From positions 656,265 to 720,264 of the forward strand of contig NZ_SHKS01000003.1 in NCBI RefSeq assembly GCF_004217285.1: a stretch of DNA of 64,000 nt, read 5' to 3'. Both the position numbers and the translations under genes were made by a program. Below the pieces are notes generated by a model. That model searched no databases. It was given only the letters and a program-made list of their open reading frames with translations, and was not told the DNA's origin. This DNA comes from Streptomyces sp. BK239. Lineage in GTDB: Bacteria > Actinomycetota > Actinomycetes > Streptomycetales > Streptomycetaceae. Of the stretch, positions 31,590 to 41,618 are shown piece by piece; positions within the stretch are counted from its first letter, which is position 1, and every line of letters starts with the position of its first letter.

Positions 31590-32188
31590 TGTCCGACCGG
31601 TACGCGTACGAGCAGACCGTCGACGGGTTCGGAACCGTCGGCATCCGGCCCCTCGACGCCGAGGGCGACGCGGACGTCGTCCACCGCTGGACGAGCGAGG
31701 AACGCGCCGCGTTCTGGGGCATGAACGGCCTGACCCGCGACCAGGTGGCCGAGATCTACGCCCACATGGCCGGCCTCGACACCCACCACGCCCACCTGGT
31801 CGAGCTGGACGGCGAACCGGTCGCCCTGCTCCAGACGTACGACCCGGCCGCGGACCGCGTCAGCGAGTGCTACCAGGTCGAGCCCGGCGACATCGGCATC
31901 CACCTGCTCCTCGCACCCGCCGGTGCCCGGGGTGCGCGGTCAGGCTGGTCGGCGCTGCTGATGGGCGTGCTCGCGGCGTACGTGCTGCTGGGCCTGGACC
32001 GGCGGCGGGTCGTGGTCGACCCCGACGTGCGCAACGAGAAGGCGATCACCCGCTTCCTGCGGCAGGGCTTCGAGGCGGGGCCGGTCGTCACCCTCCCGGA
32101 GATCGACCTGCCGGACGTGTTCCTGCCGGAGAAGAAGGCCCGACTGGCTTTCCTGCGCCGCGAGGTGGCCTTCCCCGACGCACGTTGA
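31589..32188 (+). CDS. GNAT acetyltransferase of the siderophore-biosynthesis (AlcB/IucB-like) type
   Basis: A 199-aa protein: GTVGIRPLDAEGDADVVHRW, TSEERAAFWGMNGLTRDQVA, LVELDGEPVALLQTYDP, then EPGDIGIHLLLAPAGARGAR and RRVVVDPDVRNEKAITRFLR. This matches the family that acylates N-hydroxylated amines in hydroxamate siderophores. The ATG overlaps the acylase stop (TGATG), so the two are translationally coupled and share the iron box. No other siderophore synthesis gene is in the window, so a partner pathway elsewhere is needed. Confidence 0.85.
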   Translation: MSDRYAYEQTVDGFGTVGIRPLDAEGDADVVHRWTSEERAAFWGMNGLTRDQVAEIYAHMAGLDTHHAHLVELDGEPVALLQTYDPAADRVSECYQVEPGDIGIHLLLAPAGARGARSGWSALLMGVLAAYVLLGLDRRRVVVDPDVRNEKAITRFLRQGFEAGPVVTLPEIDLPDVFLPEKKARLAFLRREVAFPDAR

Positions 32189-32249
32189 CCGGGCGGCGGG
32201 ACACTCGACCCGGTGACCTGCGAGAAACCCGGGTGAGCAGGACCGCCCC

Positions 32250-32292
32250 CCGCTCCGTACGTATCCCCGAGCACACGAGTCGTACGGAGCGG
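32250..32292 (+). promoter_or_regulatory. Inverted repeat covering the copCD ribosome binding site
   Basis: CCGCTCCGTACG (32250-32261) pairs perfectly with 32281-32292. The right arm contains the GGAG that serves the GTG at 32297, so the hairpin would hide the ribosome binding site. It could also terminate the upstream operon. Confidence 0.6.
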
Positions 32293-32296
32293 TGAC

Positions 32297-34249
32297 GTGA
32301 GCGAAGGGCGCGATGGCGGACGACGGCGCGGTACGGCGGCCGGCGCGGAGCACGCGAAGGGCGCGGGAAGCGCCGGACGGGTCCGGGCTGCGGGCGGTGA
32401 CGGAAGCGGCGTCCGGCGGCTTCAGGGGCTGGTGCTGCTGGGCGCCCTGCTGGTCCTGCTCGTCCTCGCAGGCGCGGGCCCGGCGTCTGCCCATGCCGCC
32501 CTCCGCTCCACCGACCCCGCCGACGGAAGCGTCCTCAAGAGCTCCCCTGGCAGCATCACCCTGACCTTCACCGAGTCCGTCAGTCTCCTCGACGACTCCT
32601 TCCGCGTCCTGGACCCGGACAACCAGCGGGTCGACACCGGCGAGGCCCGGCACGCGGACGGCCGCTCGGAGACGGCGCAGGTCCCCCTCTCCGAGAAGCT
32701 CGGCACCGGCACCTTCACGGTGGCCTGGCGGGTGGTCTCGGCGGACAGCCACCCGGTCTCCGGAGCCTTCACCTTCTCCGTCGGGCAGCCGTCCCCGACG
32801 ACGGCCGTGCTGTCGTCCGGACGCACCGAGGACCCGGCCACCAGCGGCCTGTTCAAGATCGGCCGCTATCTCGCGTACGGCGGCGCGACCCTCGTCATCG
32901 GCATCGGCGTCTTCGTGGCGGTCTGCCGCCCCCCGGACGTACGCCCCCTGCGTAGGCCGCTGCTGGCCGGCTTCTGGGTCCTCGTCGCCACGTCGGTCTT
33001 CCTGCTCCTGCTGCGCGCCCCCTACGAGGAGGGAACGGGCCCGGCGGGGGCGTTCGACCTGGCGGGCCTGCAACGCACCCTGATCGGCCGCCCGGGACTC
33101 GCCCTGCTCGCCCGGCTGGCCCTGCTCGCGGCGACCGCCGCCCTGCTCCTGCGGCAGCGGCGCCTGCGACGACAGGGCGACCGTGAGCAGCCCACGCGCG
33201 CGTACCTCGCCGCCGGGGCCGTGCTCGCCGTGGGCCTCGCCCTGACCTGGGCCGCCGCCGAGCACGCCTCGGCCGGCATCCAGGTCCCGGCCGCGATGGC
33301 CTCGTCGGCGCTGCACCTGCTCGCCATGGCGGCGTGGCTCGGCGGCCTGGTGTCCCTGCTCACCCTGCTGCACCGCACCGACCTGCCGGCCGTCGTGGCC
33401 GCCCGCTTCTCCCGCGTGGCCACCGCCTCGGTGACCGTCCTGGCGGCGACCGGCGTCTACCAGTCCTGGCGGGGCCTCGGCACGCTCGACACCCTCACGA
33501 CCACGACGTACGGCCGGGTCCTGCTCGCCAAGCTGGCGGCGGTGGCCCTGCTGCTCCTGGCCGGCGCGTGGTCGCGGCACTGGACGAAGCGATGGACGGC
33601 GGCGGCGCCGGAGACGACGGCCGAGGCGACGACGGAGGCCGCGCTGAAGACGGAACCGAGCCCGGTGGCGGTGGGAGCGAACATGACGGCGAAGCCGACC
33701 GCGGCGACGGACAGCACACCCCCGCAGCCGGCCGTCGACCCGGTGCGTGCCGCACCGCAGGAGGACGCCCACCGCCGTGCCCTGCGCCGGTCCGTCCTCG
33801 TGGAAGTGGCGGTCTCCGTGGTCGTCCTGCTGCTGACGACGATCCTCACCGCGACGCTCCCCGGCCGGGCGGCAGCCGAGGCGGCCGCCTCGGAGCGGTC
33901 CGCGGGCCTGCCGGTCGCCTCCGTGACCGACGTCCCCTTCGCCGTCGGCAACGCCCGCGGCAGGGTCCAGGTCACCCTCGACCCGGGCCGCGTCGGCAGC
34001 AACTCGGTCCAGGCCGTGGCCTACGCGGTCGACGGAGGGCTCGTCCCCCTCCCCGAGCTGCGCATGTCCTTCACCCTCCCCAGCCAGGACATAGGGCCCC
34101 TGGACGCCAAGCTCACCGATCGGGGCGGCTACTGGAGCACCCCCTCCGTCAACCTGCCGCTCCCCGGCACCTGGGAGATGAAGCTGACGGTGCGGGTGTC
34201 GGAGATCGACCAGGTGAGCGTGACCCGCCCGGTACGCATCGAACGCTGA
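32297..34249 (+). CDS. CopC-CopD fusion copper-handling membrane protein (YcnJ-like)
   Basis: A 650-aa protein. A long basic N-terminus and signal helix (LVLLGALLVLLVLAGAGPAS) end at the ASA|HAALRSTDPADGS cleavage site, leaving the Cu-ligand His at the mature N-terminus. CopC follows (about 67-165; WRVVSADSHPVSGAFTFSVG includes the second His motif). About eight membrane spans of CopD cover about 185-440 and 490-515, and an extracytoplasmic C-terminal beta domain of the YtkA-like type (GRVQVTLDPGRVGSNSVQAV, MKLTVRVSEIDQVSVTRPVR) ends the protein. It should import or buffer copper at the membrane. The start is a GTG with GGAG 7 nt upstream, sequestered in a hairpin. Confidence 0.9.
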   Translation: MSEGRDGGRRRGTAAGAEHAKGAGSAGRVRAAGGDGSGVRRLQGLVLLGALLVLLVLAGAGPASAHAALRSTDPADGSVLKSSPGSITLTFTESVSLLDDSFRVLDPDNQRVDTGEARHADGRSETAQVPLSEKLGTGTFTVAWRVVSADSHPVSGAFTFSVGQPSPTTAVLSSGRTEDPATSGLFKIGRYLAYGGATLVIGIGVFVAVCRPPDVRPLRRPLLAGFWVLVATSVFLLLLRAPYEEGTGPAGAFDLAGLQRTLIGRPGLALLARLALLAATAALLLRQRRLRRQGDREQPTRAYLAAGAVLAVGLALTWAAAEHASAGIQVPAAMASSALHLLAMAAWLGGLVSLLTLLHRTDLPAVVAARFSRVATASVTVLAATGVYQSWRGLGTLDTLTTTTYGRVLLAKLAAVALLLLAGAWSRHWTKRWTAAAPETTAEATTEAALKTEPSPVAVGANMTAKPTAATDSTPPQPAVDPVRAAPQEDAHRRALRRSVLVEVAVSVVVLLLTTILTATLPGRAAAEAAASERSAGLPVASVTDVPFAVGNARGRVQVTLDPGRVGSNSVQAVAYAVDGGLVPLPELRMSFTLPSQDIGPLDAKLTDRGGYWSTPSVNLPLPGTWEMKLTVRVSEIDQVSVTRPVRIER

Positions 34250-34351
34250 CAGACAGCTCACCTGGGGCCGCACGTACTCATGCAGGGGACGAAGCCTGGT
34301 TGAGTAGCCGCACCCATGCGGCGACCTGGTCGCCGACCCCATGCTGAAGCC

Positions 34352-34687
34352 GTGAACGTCACCCGGAACGTCAAACCCCGCGACCTGGCCGACTCGCGGG
34401 CCTGTCGTTGCCTGGCCGTCTTCTTCTGGGCCGGGGCGGCACTGATCACCTTCGGCCCGGTCCTTCTCCTGACGGCCCTGTCCGTCGCATGGGCGCAACC
34501 GCTGATCACGGCGGGCTCCGTGAAAGTGACCGTGATCCAGGTCGCCCTCACCGCGGCTGTGGCGACGCCCCTCTACTTCGCCCCCGGCATCTCCCGCCTG
34601 GCCCGCTACGCCCGTCTCGCCCTGCTGGGCCCCGTGGCCATCGCCATCACCCTGACCGTGCTCCTCGGCGCGGACCCCCACGCCTGA
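34352..34687 (+). CDS. Small three-span membrane protein
   Basis: A 111-aa frame: a polar N-terminus (VNVTRNVKPRDLADSRACRC), then three hydrophobic helices (FFWAGAALITFGPVLLLTAL, VKVTVIQVALTAAVATPLYF, ALLGPVAIAITLTVLLGA). The start is uncertain: GTG 34352 has only a weak GAAG nearby, and ATG 34316 adds 12 Arg-rich residues without a ribosome binding site. I do not recognise a family. Confidence 0.55.
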   Translation: MNVTRNVKPRDLADSRACRCLAVFFWAGAALITFGPVLLLTALSVAWAQPLITAGSVKVTVIQVALTAAVATPLYFAPGISRLARYARLALLGPVAIAITLTVLLGADPHA

Positions 34688-34780
34688 GCCACACACGCGG
34701 CACGTGAAGGCGACCACCGCCGGCCTGCCTGCCGCTCTCCGGGCCGTGCCACCGGAGAGCCTGACCATGAGCCGGACAAC

Positions 34781-34816
34781 GTCGAAGGGCCCCACCTTGC
34801 GGTGGGGCCCTTCGAC
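34781..34816 (-). terminator. Terminator of tRNA-Ser(GGA)
   Basis: A perfect 16-bp stem (34781-34796 with 34801-34816) and a TTGC loop, 20 bp beyond the tRNA. Confidence 0.85.
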
Positions 34817-34835
34817 ATCGTGCCCGGTGAGGCAC

Positions 34836-34923
34836 TGGCGGAGGATACGAGATTCGAACTCGTGAGGGGTTGCCCCCAACACGCTTTCCAAGCGTGCGCC
34901 CTAGGCCTCTAGGCGAATCCTCC
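34836..34923 (-). tRNA. tRNA-Ser(GGA)
   Basis: An 88-nt type II tRNA including an encoded CCA (complement of 34836-34838). Acceptor GGAGGAT/ATCCTCC, discriminator G, anticodon stem CACGC/GCGTG around TTGGAAA (anticodon GGA), a long variable arm and GTTCGAAT T loop are all present. Confidence 0.96.
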
Positions 34924-34999
34924 GCCGGAAACATTACATGACCGAGAGGAGTGCTCGCGAACTCGATCCCCGGGTCCGGGATCAGGTAACCTGAGCGCA

Positions 35000-35086
35000 G
35001 CTCCCCACGCGGCGCTATCTGACTGAACTCCCCCAGGGCCGGAAGGCAGCAAGGGTAGGTCGGCTCTGGCGGGTGCGTGGGGGGCG
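35000..35086 (+). ncRNA. ffs: Signal recognition particle RNA (4.5S-type)
   Basis: The conserved apical loop and symmetric internal loop are visible (CAGGGCCGGAAGGCAGCAAG then GGTAGGTCGGCTCTG), closed by the outer helix CTCCCCACGC/GCGTGGGGGG (35001-35010 with about 35075-35085). A TAACCT -10 box at 34987-34992 places the 5' end at about 35000. A GTTTT tract follows the helix. It pairs with Ffh for membrane protein targeting. Confidence 0.92.
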
Positions 35087-35151
35087 TTTTGCGTTCCCGG
35101 GGGAGCCGAGGGGCCCTCCGGGCGGCGGGGCCGGTTGTCAGTGTGCGCCTA

Positions 35152-35164
35152 TAACCTCGTAAGC
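35152..35164 (+). promoter_or_regulatory. dnaX leaderless promoter (-10 TAACCT)
   Basis: TAACCT (35152-35157), exactly 7 nt, then the GTG at 35165. No Shine-Dalgarno sequence is present. Confidence 0.6.
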
Positions 35165-37621
35165 GTGTCGTCTCTCGCGCTGTACCGCCGCTATCGCCCG
35201 GAGTCGTTCGCCGAGGTCATCGGGCAGGAGCATGTCACCGACCCGTTGCAGCAGGCGCTGCGGAACAACCGGGTCAATCACGCGTACCTGTTCAGCGGGC
35301 CGCGCGGGTGTGGCAAGACGACCAGCGCGCGCATCCTCGCCAGGTGCCTGAACTGCGAGAAGGGGCCCACGCCCACGCCCTGCGGCGAGTGCGAGTCCTG
35401 CAAGGACCTCGCCCGCAACGGGCCCGGCTCCATCGACGTCATCGAGATCGACGCCGCTTCGCACGGTGGTGTCGACGACGCGCGTGACCTGCGTGAAAAG
35501 GCCTTCTTCGGACCGGCCCGCAGCCGCTACAAGATCTACATCATCGACGAGGCCCACATGGTCACGTCGGCCGGCTTCAACGCGCTCCTCAAGGTCGTCG
35601 AGGAGCCGCCGGAGCACCTGAAGTTCATCTTCGCCACCACCGAGCCCGAGAAGGTCATCGGGACGATCCGGTCGCGGACCCATCACTACCCCTTCCGCCT
35701 CGTGCCCCCGGGGACCCTGCGGGACTACCTCGGCGAGGTGTGCCGCCAGGAGGACATCCCCGTCGACGAGGGGGTCCTTCCGCTCGTCGTGCGCGCGGGC
35801 GCCGGGTCCGTGCGTGACTCCATGTCCGTCATGGACCAGCTCCTCGCCGGCGCCGGCGAGGAGGGTGTGACGTACGCCATGGCCACCTCCCTCCTCGGCT
35901 ACACGGACGGCTCGCTGCTCGACTCCGTCGTCGAGGCCTTCGCCACCGGCGACGGGGCCGCCGCCTTCGAGGTCGTGGACCGGGTGATCGAGGGCGGCAA
36001 CGACCCCCGCCGGTTCGTCGCCGACCTGCTGGAGCGGCTGCGCGACCTCGTCATCCTGGCCGCCGTTCCGGACGCGGCCGAGAAGGGGCTCCTGGACGCC
36101 CCCGTCGACGTCGTCGAGCGCATGCAGGCCCAGGCCGGCGTCTTCGGCGCGGCCGAGCTCAGCCGTGCCGCCGATCTCGTCAACGAGGGCCTCACCGAGA
36201 TGCGCGGCGCCAACTCGCCCCGTCTCCAGCTCGAGCTGATCTGCGCGCGCGTGCTGCTGCCCGCCGCCTACGGCGACGAGCGGTCCGTCATGGCCCGCCT
36301 CGACCGGATCGAGCGCGGTGTGAACTTCGCCGGGGGCGGCGGCATGCCCTCGATGGGATACGTGCCGGGGCCGGAGGCGCACGGCGGCGGTTCCGGTTCC
36401 GGTTCCGCGGCGGGGGCTGCTCTCGCCGGCGGTGCTGCCCACGGCGACACCGCGCCTGTGCCGCCCGGCGGCGGTGCGGCCGCGGCCCGTGCGGCGGTGC
36501 GTGGTCCCGGTGGGGGCGGTCCTGCGGGCGGTCAGGCGGTCCAGCCCGCCCAGGCCCCCGATCCCACGCCGCCCGCCCCGGCGCCCCAGCCCGCGCAGCA
36601 GCAGCCCGCCGCCGCGCAGGAATCCGCCCCGGCCGCCCCCGCGGACACCGGCTCCCCTACGGCCCCCGCCCCCGGCGCCTGGCCGACCCCCACCGCCGCC
36701 GGCAGCGGCCGTCGGCCCGGCGGCTGGCCCACGGCCGCCGCCGCGGGGGGCGGAAGGCCCCCGACGCCCCCCGGACCGGCCTCCTCCGCCTCCTCGGCCC
36801 CCGCCCCCGGGCCGCAGGCCGCGCCCCAGCCCGCGCCCCCCGCGTCCCCGGCGCCTGCGTCCCACGCGCCCCCCGCAGGCGGTCTCGACCCCCGCATGCT
36901 CTGGCCGAACATCCTGGAGGCGGTCAAGAACCGCCGCCGCTTCACCTGGATCCTGCTCAGCCAGAACGCTCAGGTCACGGGCTTCGACGGCACCACGCTC
37001 CAGCTCGGCTTCGCGAGCGCCGGAGCACGCGACAACTTCGCCGGCAGCGGCAGCGAGGACGTGTTGCGTCAGGCGTTGAGCGAGCAGTTCAGCGTCCAGT
37101 GGAAGATCGAGGCGGTCGTCGACCCGTCCGGCGGCGGATCGGCCCCGGCCCCGCCGTCCGGCGGCTTCGGCGGCCCCGGACCGTCCGGCCACTCTGGTCC
37201 GCCCGGTTACCCGGGCTCGCCCGGCGGCTTCGGCGGCCCGGGCGGTCCCGGCTCGTCCGGGCAGGGCTCAGGCCACAGCGGCGGCTACGGCAACTCCGGC
37301 ACCCCTGGAAACACCGGCACGCACGCAGGCCAGGGTGGATCCGGCGGCTACGGCGGCGGCTCCGCCTCGAACGCCGGGCCCTCGGCCTCCTCCAGCGGCT
37401 CCGGCGCGCCCTCCTCCGGCTCCACGTCGTCCTCCGGTCCCGCGCCCGCCCAGCGACCGCCGACCCCCGCCGCTCGCCCCTCCGCCCCGGACCCGGTGTC
37501 CATCGAGGACGACATCCCCGAGGACGACGATCCCGACCTCAACGAGTCGGCGCTCTCCGGGCACGACCTGATCATGCGCGAGCTGGGAGCGACGGTGGTG
37601 GAGGAGTTCACCAACGAGTAG
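35165..37621 (+). CDS. dnaX: DNA polymerase III subunit gamma/tau
   Basis: An 818-aa clamp-loader ATPase. It starts [20 protein letters not shown]. Walker A is GPRGCGKTT (Lys51), the zinc module is C64-CGEC-C79, Walker B is IIDEAHM, and the SRC-like region [20 protein letters not shown] follows. The AAA+ and collar domains reach about 370. A Pro/Ala/Gly-rich linker (about 400-580), a tau-like domain ([20 protein letters not shown]), and a second Gly/Ser-rich tract end in the acidic [16 protein letters not shown] see no A-rich slippery site for making a short gamma form. The GTG start fits both the family N-terminus and the leaderless promoter. Confidence 0.96.
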   Translation: MSSLALYRRYRPESFAEVIGQEHVTDPLQQALRNNRVNHAYLFSGPRGCGKTTSARILARCLNCEKGPTPTPCGECESCKDLARNGPGSIDVIEIDAASHGGVDDARDLREKAFFGPARSRYKIYIIDEAHMVTSAGFNALLKVVEEPPEHLKFIFATTEPEKVIGTIRSRTHHYPFRLVPPGTLRDYLGEVCRQEDIPVDEGVLPLVVRAGAGSVRDSMSVMDQLLAGAGEEGVTYAMATSLLGYTDGSLLDSVVEAFATGDGAAAFEVVDRVIEGGNDPRRFVADLLERLRDLVILAAVPDAAEKGLLDAPVDVVERMQAQAGVFGAAELSRAADLVNEGLTEMRGANSPRLQLELICARVLLPAAYGDERSVMARLDRIERGVNFAGGGGMPSMGYVPGPEAHGGGSGSGSAAGAALAGGAAHGDTAPVPPGGGAAAARAAVRGPGGGGPAGGQAVQPAQAPDPTPPAPAPQPAQQQPAAAQESAPAAPADTGSPTAPAPGAWPTPTAAGSGRRPGGWPTAAAAGGGRPPTPPGPASSASSAPAPGPQAAPQPAPPASPAPASHAPPAGGLDPRMLWPNILEAVKNRRRFTWILLSQNAQVTGFDGTTLQLGFASAGARDNFAGSGSEDVLRQALSEQFSVQWKIEAVVDPSGGGSAPAPPSGGFGGPGPSGHSGPPGYPGSPGGFGGPGGPGSSGQGSGHSGGYGNSGTPGNTGTHAGQGGSGGYGGGSASNAGPSASSSGSGAPSSGSTSSSGPAPAQRPPTPAARPSAPDPVSIEDDIPEDDDPDLNESALSGHDLIMRELGATVVEEFTNE

Positions 37622-37699
37622 CCCGTCTTGGAGGAACGCACAGCTCCCCCGCCCCCCGTCTCTCGGAAGCCCGCACAAACCCGCGGGCCCTCAGCCCGT

Positions 37700-37712
37700 T
37701 AGGCTGACCCCC
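37700..37712 (+). promoter_or_regulatory. purD leaderless promoter (-10 TAGGCT)
   Basis: TAGGCT (37700-37705), exactly 7 nt, then the GTG at 37713, with no Shine-Dalgarno sequence. Confidence 0.6.
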
Positions 37713-38978
<1,266 letters not shown>

Positions 38979-38981
38979 CCC

Positions 38982-39059
38982 GTCTGGCTCCGCAGGGGGC
39001 GCGAGCCGTCTGGCTCCGCAGGGGGCGCGAGCCGTCTGGCTCCGCAGGGGGCGCGAGCC
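38982..39059. repeat. Three perfect 26-bp tandem repeats after purD
   Basis: Units at 38982, 39008 and 39034, starting 4 bp after the purD stop, each reading GTCTGGCTCCGCAGGGGGCG plus CGAGCC. The repeats are followed by a partial fourth copy (GTCT). No hairpin of note. Confidence 0.92.
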
Positions 39060-39489
39060 GTCTCGGCGCGCGCCCCGACCAGTCGCGCGGCAGCCAGGAA
39101 CCCGGACAAGCATCACGCCAGGAACCCGGACGGACGCGCGGCGCCGAACGACGCACACCACCGCGCCCACTTCGCACACAGCTCGAACGCGCCGCCTGGC
39201 ACGCCCCTTCGAGAAGACCCCCGCGCCCCCGCGAACCGGACCGCGCGCCCCCTTCTAACAGACCCCGCATGCCCTTGGACAGGCCCCGGAACCCCCACGG
39301 CGACAGCCCTGGAATCCGGGGCCTGACCTTTGCCCAGCGGCATCCACCTCTCCCCAGAGCCATTCCATCGTGTGAGCGCTGCCCCATCCGGCTGACGGGG
39401 GCCGAAGCGCCAACTAGGGTGCGGCGCAAGCGTTCCGGCACTTGGCTCACCGGCATTGCGATGTCAGTGGCGGGTGCCACAGTGGGGGA
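39060..39489. other. Gene-free interval upstream of the pseudo-protease gene
   Basis: About 430 bp with only low-complexity frames of Arg/Pro/Ala composition and no ribosome binding site. A CCAGGAACCCGGAC direct repeat occurs at about 39090 and 39119. I see no RNA gene. Confidence 0.5.
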
Positions 39490-39558
39490 GTGAGCACTAC
39501 GAAGCCGACGGGGCGTGCCGCCACGGCAAGCACCGCCAGGACCGCGGGGAGGGGGTGA
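39490..39558 (+). CDS. Possible 22-aa leader peptide
   Basis: GTG at 39490 follows a purine-rich GTGGGGGA stretch and encodes a Thr/Ala/Arg-rich peptide (STTKPTGRAATASTARTAGRG) ending 9 nt before the next gene's start. The GGGGAGGGGG at its 3' end would serve as that gene's ribosome binding site. It may be only the leader of that gene. Confidence 0.3.
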   Translation: MSTTKPTGRAATASTARTAGRG

Positions 39559-39567
39559 CGTCCGGTC

Positions 39568-41325
39568 GTGACCGGAACGGGAATGGAAGCGGGCGCGCAA
39601 GCCGCGCGCGCCCGGGCGCTTGCCGTGCTGCGTGTCCGCAGCCGGGCGCTCGCCGTCGCGCTGCTGCCCTCGGCGGCCGCCGTGATCCTGCTCGCCGGCG
39701 GTTCCACGGGCCACCTCGTGGGCCCGGGGTGGGACGCCGCCCGCTGGACGGTCTGCGTCCTCGCGGTCCTCGTCCTGCTGGCCGCCGCCGTCGTCGCCCT
39801 GGTCGTCGCGCGCGCCCGTCCCGCCGTCAGTCCGACCGTCGCCGTCGCCGAGAGCGCGGCCCCCGACCTGTACCGGATGGTGCGTGACCTGGCCGACCGG
39901 CTGGACGTGCCCGCGCCGTCCGCCATAGCGCTCACGCCGGACTGCGACAGCTGGCTGGAGGACCGCACCCACCCGGCCCACGGCCCGCCCCCGCCCCGGG
40001 AGCGCGACGAGATCGCCGGCGCCGCACAGCACCGGCTGAACCGCCGTACGGCCACCGCGCCCGTCCTTGTCATCGGCTCGCCGTTCCTCTGGTGGATGCG
40101 GGTGGGCGAGCTGCGTGCCGTCCTCGCCCCGGTCGTCGCCGGTACGGGCCCCTCCGCGCACCCCGACATAGCGGCGGCCCGGCGGTTCGTGCGCGGCCTG
40201 GACGCCGCGGTGGCCGTCTCCGCCGACCGCGGGCGCTGTCCCGGCGTACGGCTGGTGTGCGCGGGTATCGGCTGGGCCGCGCGCGTGATGCTGCGCGCCT
40301 GCCAGGCGCACGCCGCCGAGATGGAGCGCGGGGTGGCCGCCGCGGCGGCGGAGCGCGCGCAGGCCGTGGACTACGGGCTGCGGATCGTCGCCCAGGAGCA
40401 GGTGGGGCTCGCGTACGCGGGCTGGGACCGCCTCCTCACGCGCGTGGCGCTGCCGGCTTGGCGGATGGGCCGTTGGCCGTCGCGACTGGACGCGGGCGTC
40501 GTCGCCGCCCTGACCGAGCTGTCCCGGCGCGACCGTCTCGCCGAGGGGTTCGCCTCCCGCTTGGGCGAGCGTCCGGCCTGCGACCTCCTGGAGGAGCCCG
40601 GCGCGATCGACGAGGCGGCCTCCCTCCTCGCGGCCCGCCTCTTCCACGGCGGCCCCGCGGAGTCCGGCCCCGACTGGGCGCCGGTGGGCTGGCAGGAGTA
40701 TCCCGACGAGGTCGTCGACCGTAAGTGGCGCACCGACGCGGCCCGACTGCACCGCGTCCTCGACGCCCTGGGCGTCCGCCGCACCCCCGACCCCGCGGTC
40801 CCGTCGCCCGACGGCCCGACGCTGGCCCGGGTGCTGGACCACCTGACGGAGAGCGCGCGCCGGGGCGCGAGGGGCGCGGAGCCGACCGAGCCGGAGACCG
40901 ACGGCGCCGACGGCGCGGAGAGCGCCCTGGCCGTCCGGCTCGGCGCCGAGGTCGCGCGGGAGGAGGCCGAGGCCGCGCCGCAGTCGACGCACGGCGCGGT
41001 CGCGGCCGCCGCCGGTCAGGGCCTCGACGCTGCCCTCTGGGACGACGCGGCGCTCCCGCTCTTCCCGCTCCAGCCCCCGCGCACCGAGCGCGAGCTGCTC
41101 GCCGACCACGTCACGGCGATGGTCTGCTGTGCCGCGATGGACACCGTCGGCGCCACGCCCGGCCTGGACTGGCTCGACGGCCCGACCCTCCTGGTGGACG
41201 GAGTGCGCGTGGCCGACCTGACGCCCAGAGTGCTCAGCCTCGTCGAGGACGGAGACGCGGTGCCGCTGCGCACCTGGCTGATCGAGCTGGGGATACGCCC
41301 GGAGAAACCGGTGCGGCTCGGCTGA
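39568..41325 (+). CDS. Membrane protein resembling a catalytically dead M48 peptidase
   Basis: A 585-aa protein with two N-terminal membrane spans (LAVALLPSAAAVILLAGGS and WTVCVLAVLVLLAAAVVALV). RMVRDLADRLDVPAPSAIAL and VLVIGSPFLWWMRVGELRAV resemble the segments before the HExxH helix in actinobacterial M48 peptidases, but where HExxH should be the protein reads LAPVVAGTG. No other zinc site is apparent. The second half is helical with an acidic Ala-rich linker (870-980 bp before the end) and a C-terminal domain (MDTVGATPGLDWLDGPTLLV). The comparison is by eye; the general membrane-protein call is safer than the M48 link. GTG 39568 is used; ATG 39583 is possible. Confidence 0.62.
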   Translation: MTGTGMEAGAQAARARALAVLRVRSRALAVALLPSAAAVILLAGGSTGHLVGPGWDAARWTVCVLAVLVLLAAAVVALVVARARPAVSPTVAVAESAAPDLYRMVRDLADRLDVPAPSAIALTPDCDSWLEDRTHPAHGPPPPRERDEIAGAAQHRLNRRTATAPVLVIGSPFLWWMRVGELRAVLAPVVAGTGPSAHPDIAAARRFVRGLDAAVAVSADRGRCPGVRLVCAGIGWAARVMLRACQAHAAEMERGVAAAAAERAQAVDYGLRIVAQEQVGLAYAGWDRLLTRVALPAWRMGRWPSRLDAGVVAALTELSRRDRLAEGFASRLGERPACDLLEEPGAIDEAASLLAARLFHGGPAESGPDWAPVGWQEYPDEVVDRKWRTDAARLHRVLDALGVRRTPDPAVPSPDGPTLARVLDHLTESARRGARGAEPTEPETDGADGAESALAVRLGAEVAREEAEAAPQSTHGAVAAAAGQGLDAALWDDAALPLFPLQPPRTERELLADHVTAMVCCAAMDTVGATPGLDWLDGPTLLVDGVRVADLTPRVLSLVEDGDAVPLRTWLIELGIRPEKPVRLG

Positions 41326-41618
41326 GGCGACCTGCGACCTGCGTCCAGCGACCTGCGTCCAGCGTTCAGCGACCTGCGACGTGACCGGCGAGCGGCGACA
41401 GGCGAGCGGTGACCAGTGAGGAAGCATTGGTTCCACTTTCAGCCAATTCGCAACGAATAGTGACTGCCTGCGCGCGTTATGTGATGTGCTGGGACCGATC
41501 GAGCCCATGGCATGGGCGTGCGACATAGGACAACCACACGAACAGCCGAACGCCGTCCGGGCGCCGCAGGACCGCTGCACCGCAACACGACCACGGGGGC
41601 CATAGGGAGGGGAGCACC
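41326..41618. other. Intergenic region with short CGACCTGCG repeats
   Basis: CGACCTGCG or close forms recur four times between about 41329 and 41381. The rest is more AT-rich (about 41420-41500) and probably carries the promoter of the next gene. No gene seen. Confidence 0.5.

Noticed and set aside
24864..34891. Very long minus-strand frames opposite the HerA-like, acylase and copCD genes (653, 874 and 983 codons)
   Set aside because: All mirror well-supported plus-strand genes and have low-complexity composition with no ribosome binding sites.
35135..35164. Upstream GTG start for dnaX adding ten residues
   Set aside because: It would lie upstream of the -10 box, and the family N-terminus begins at the GTG at 35165.
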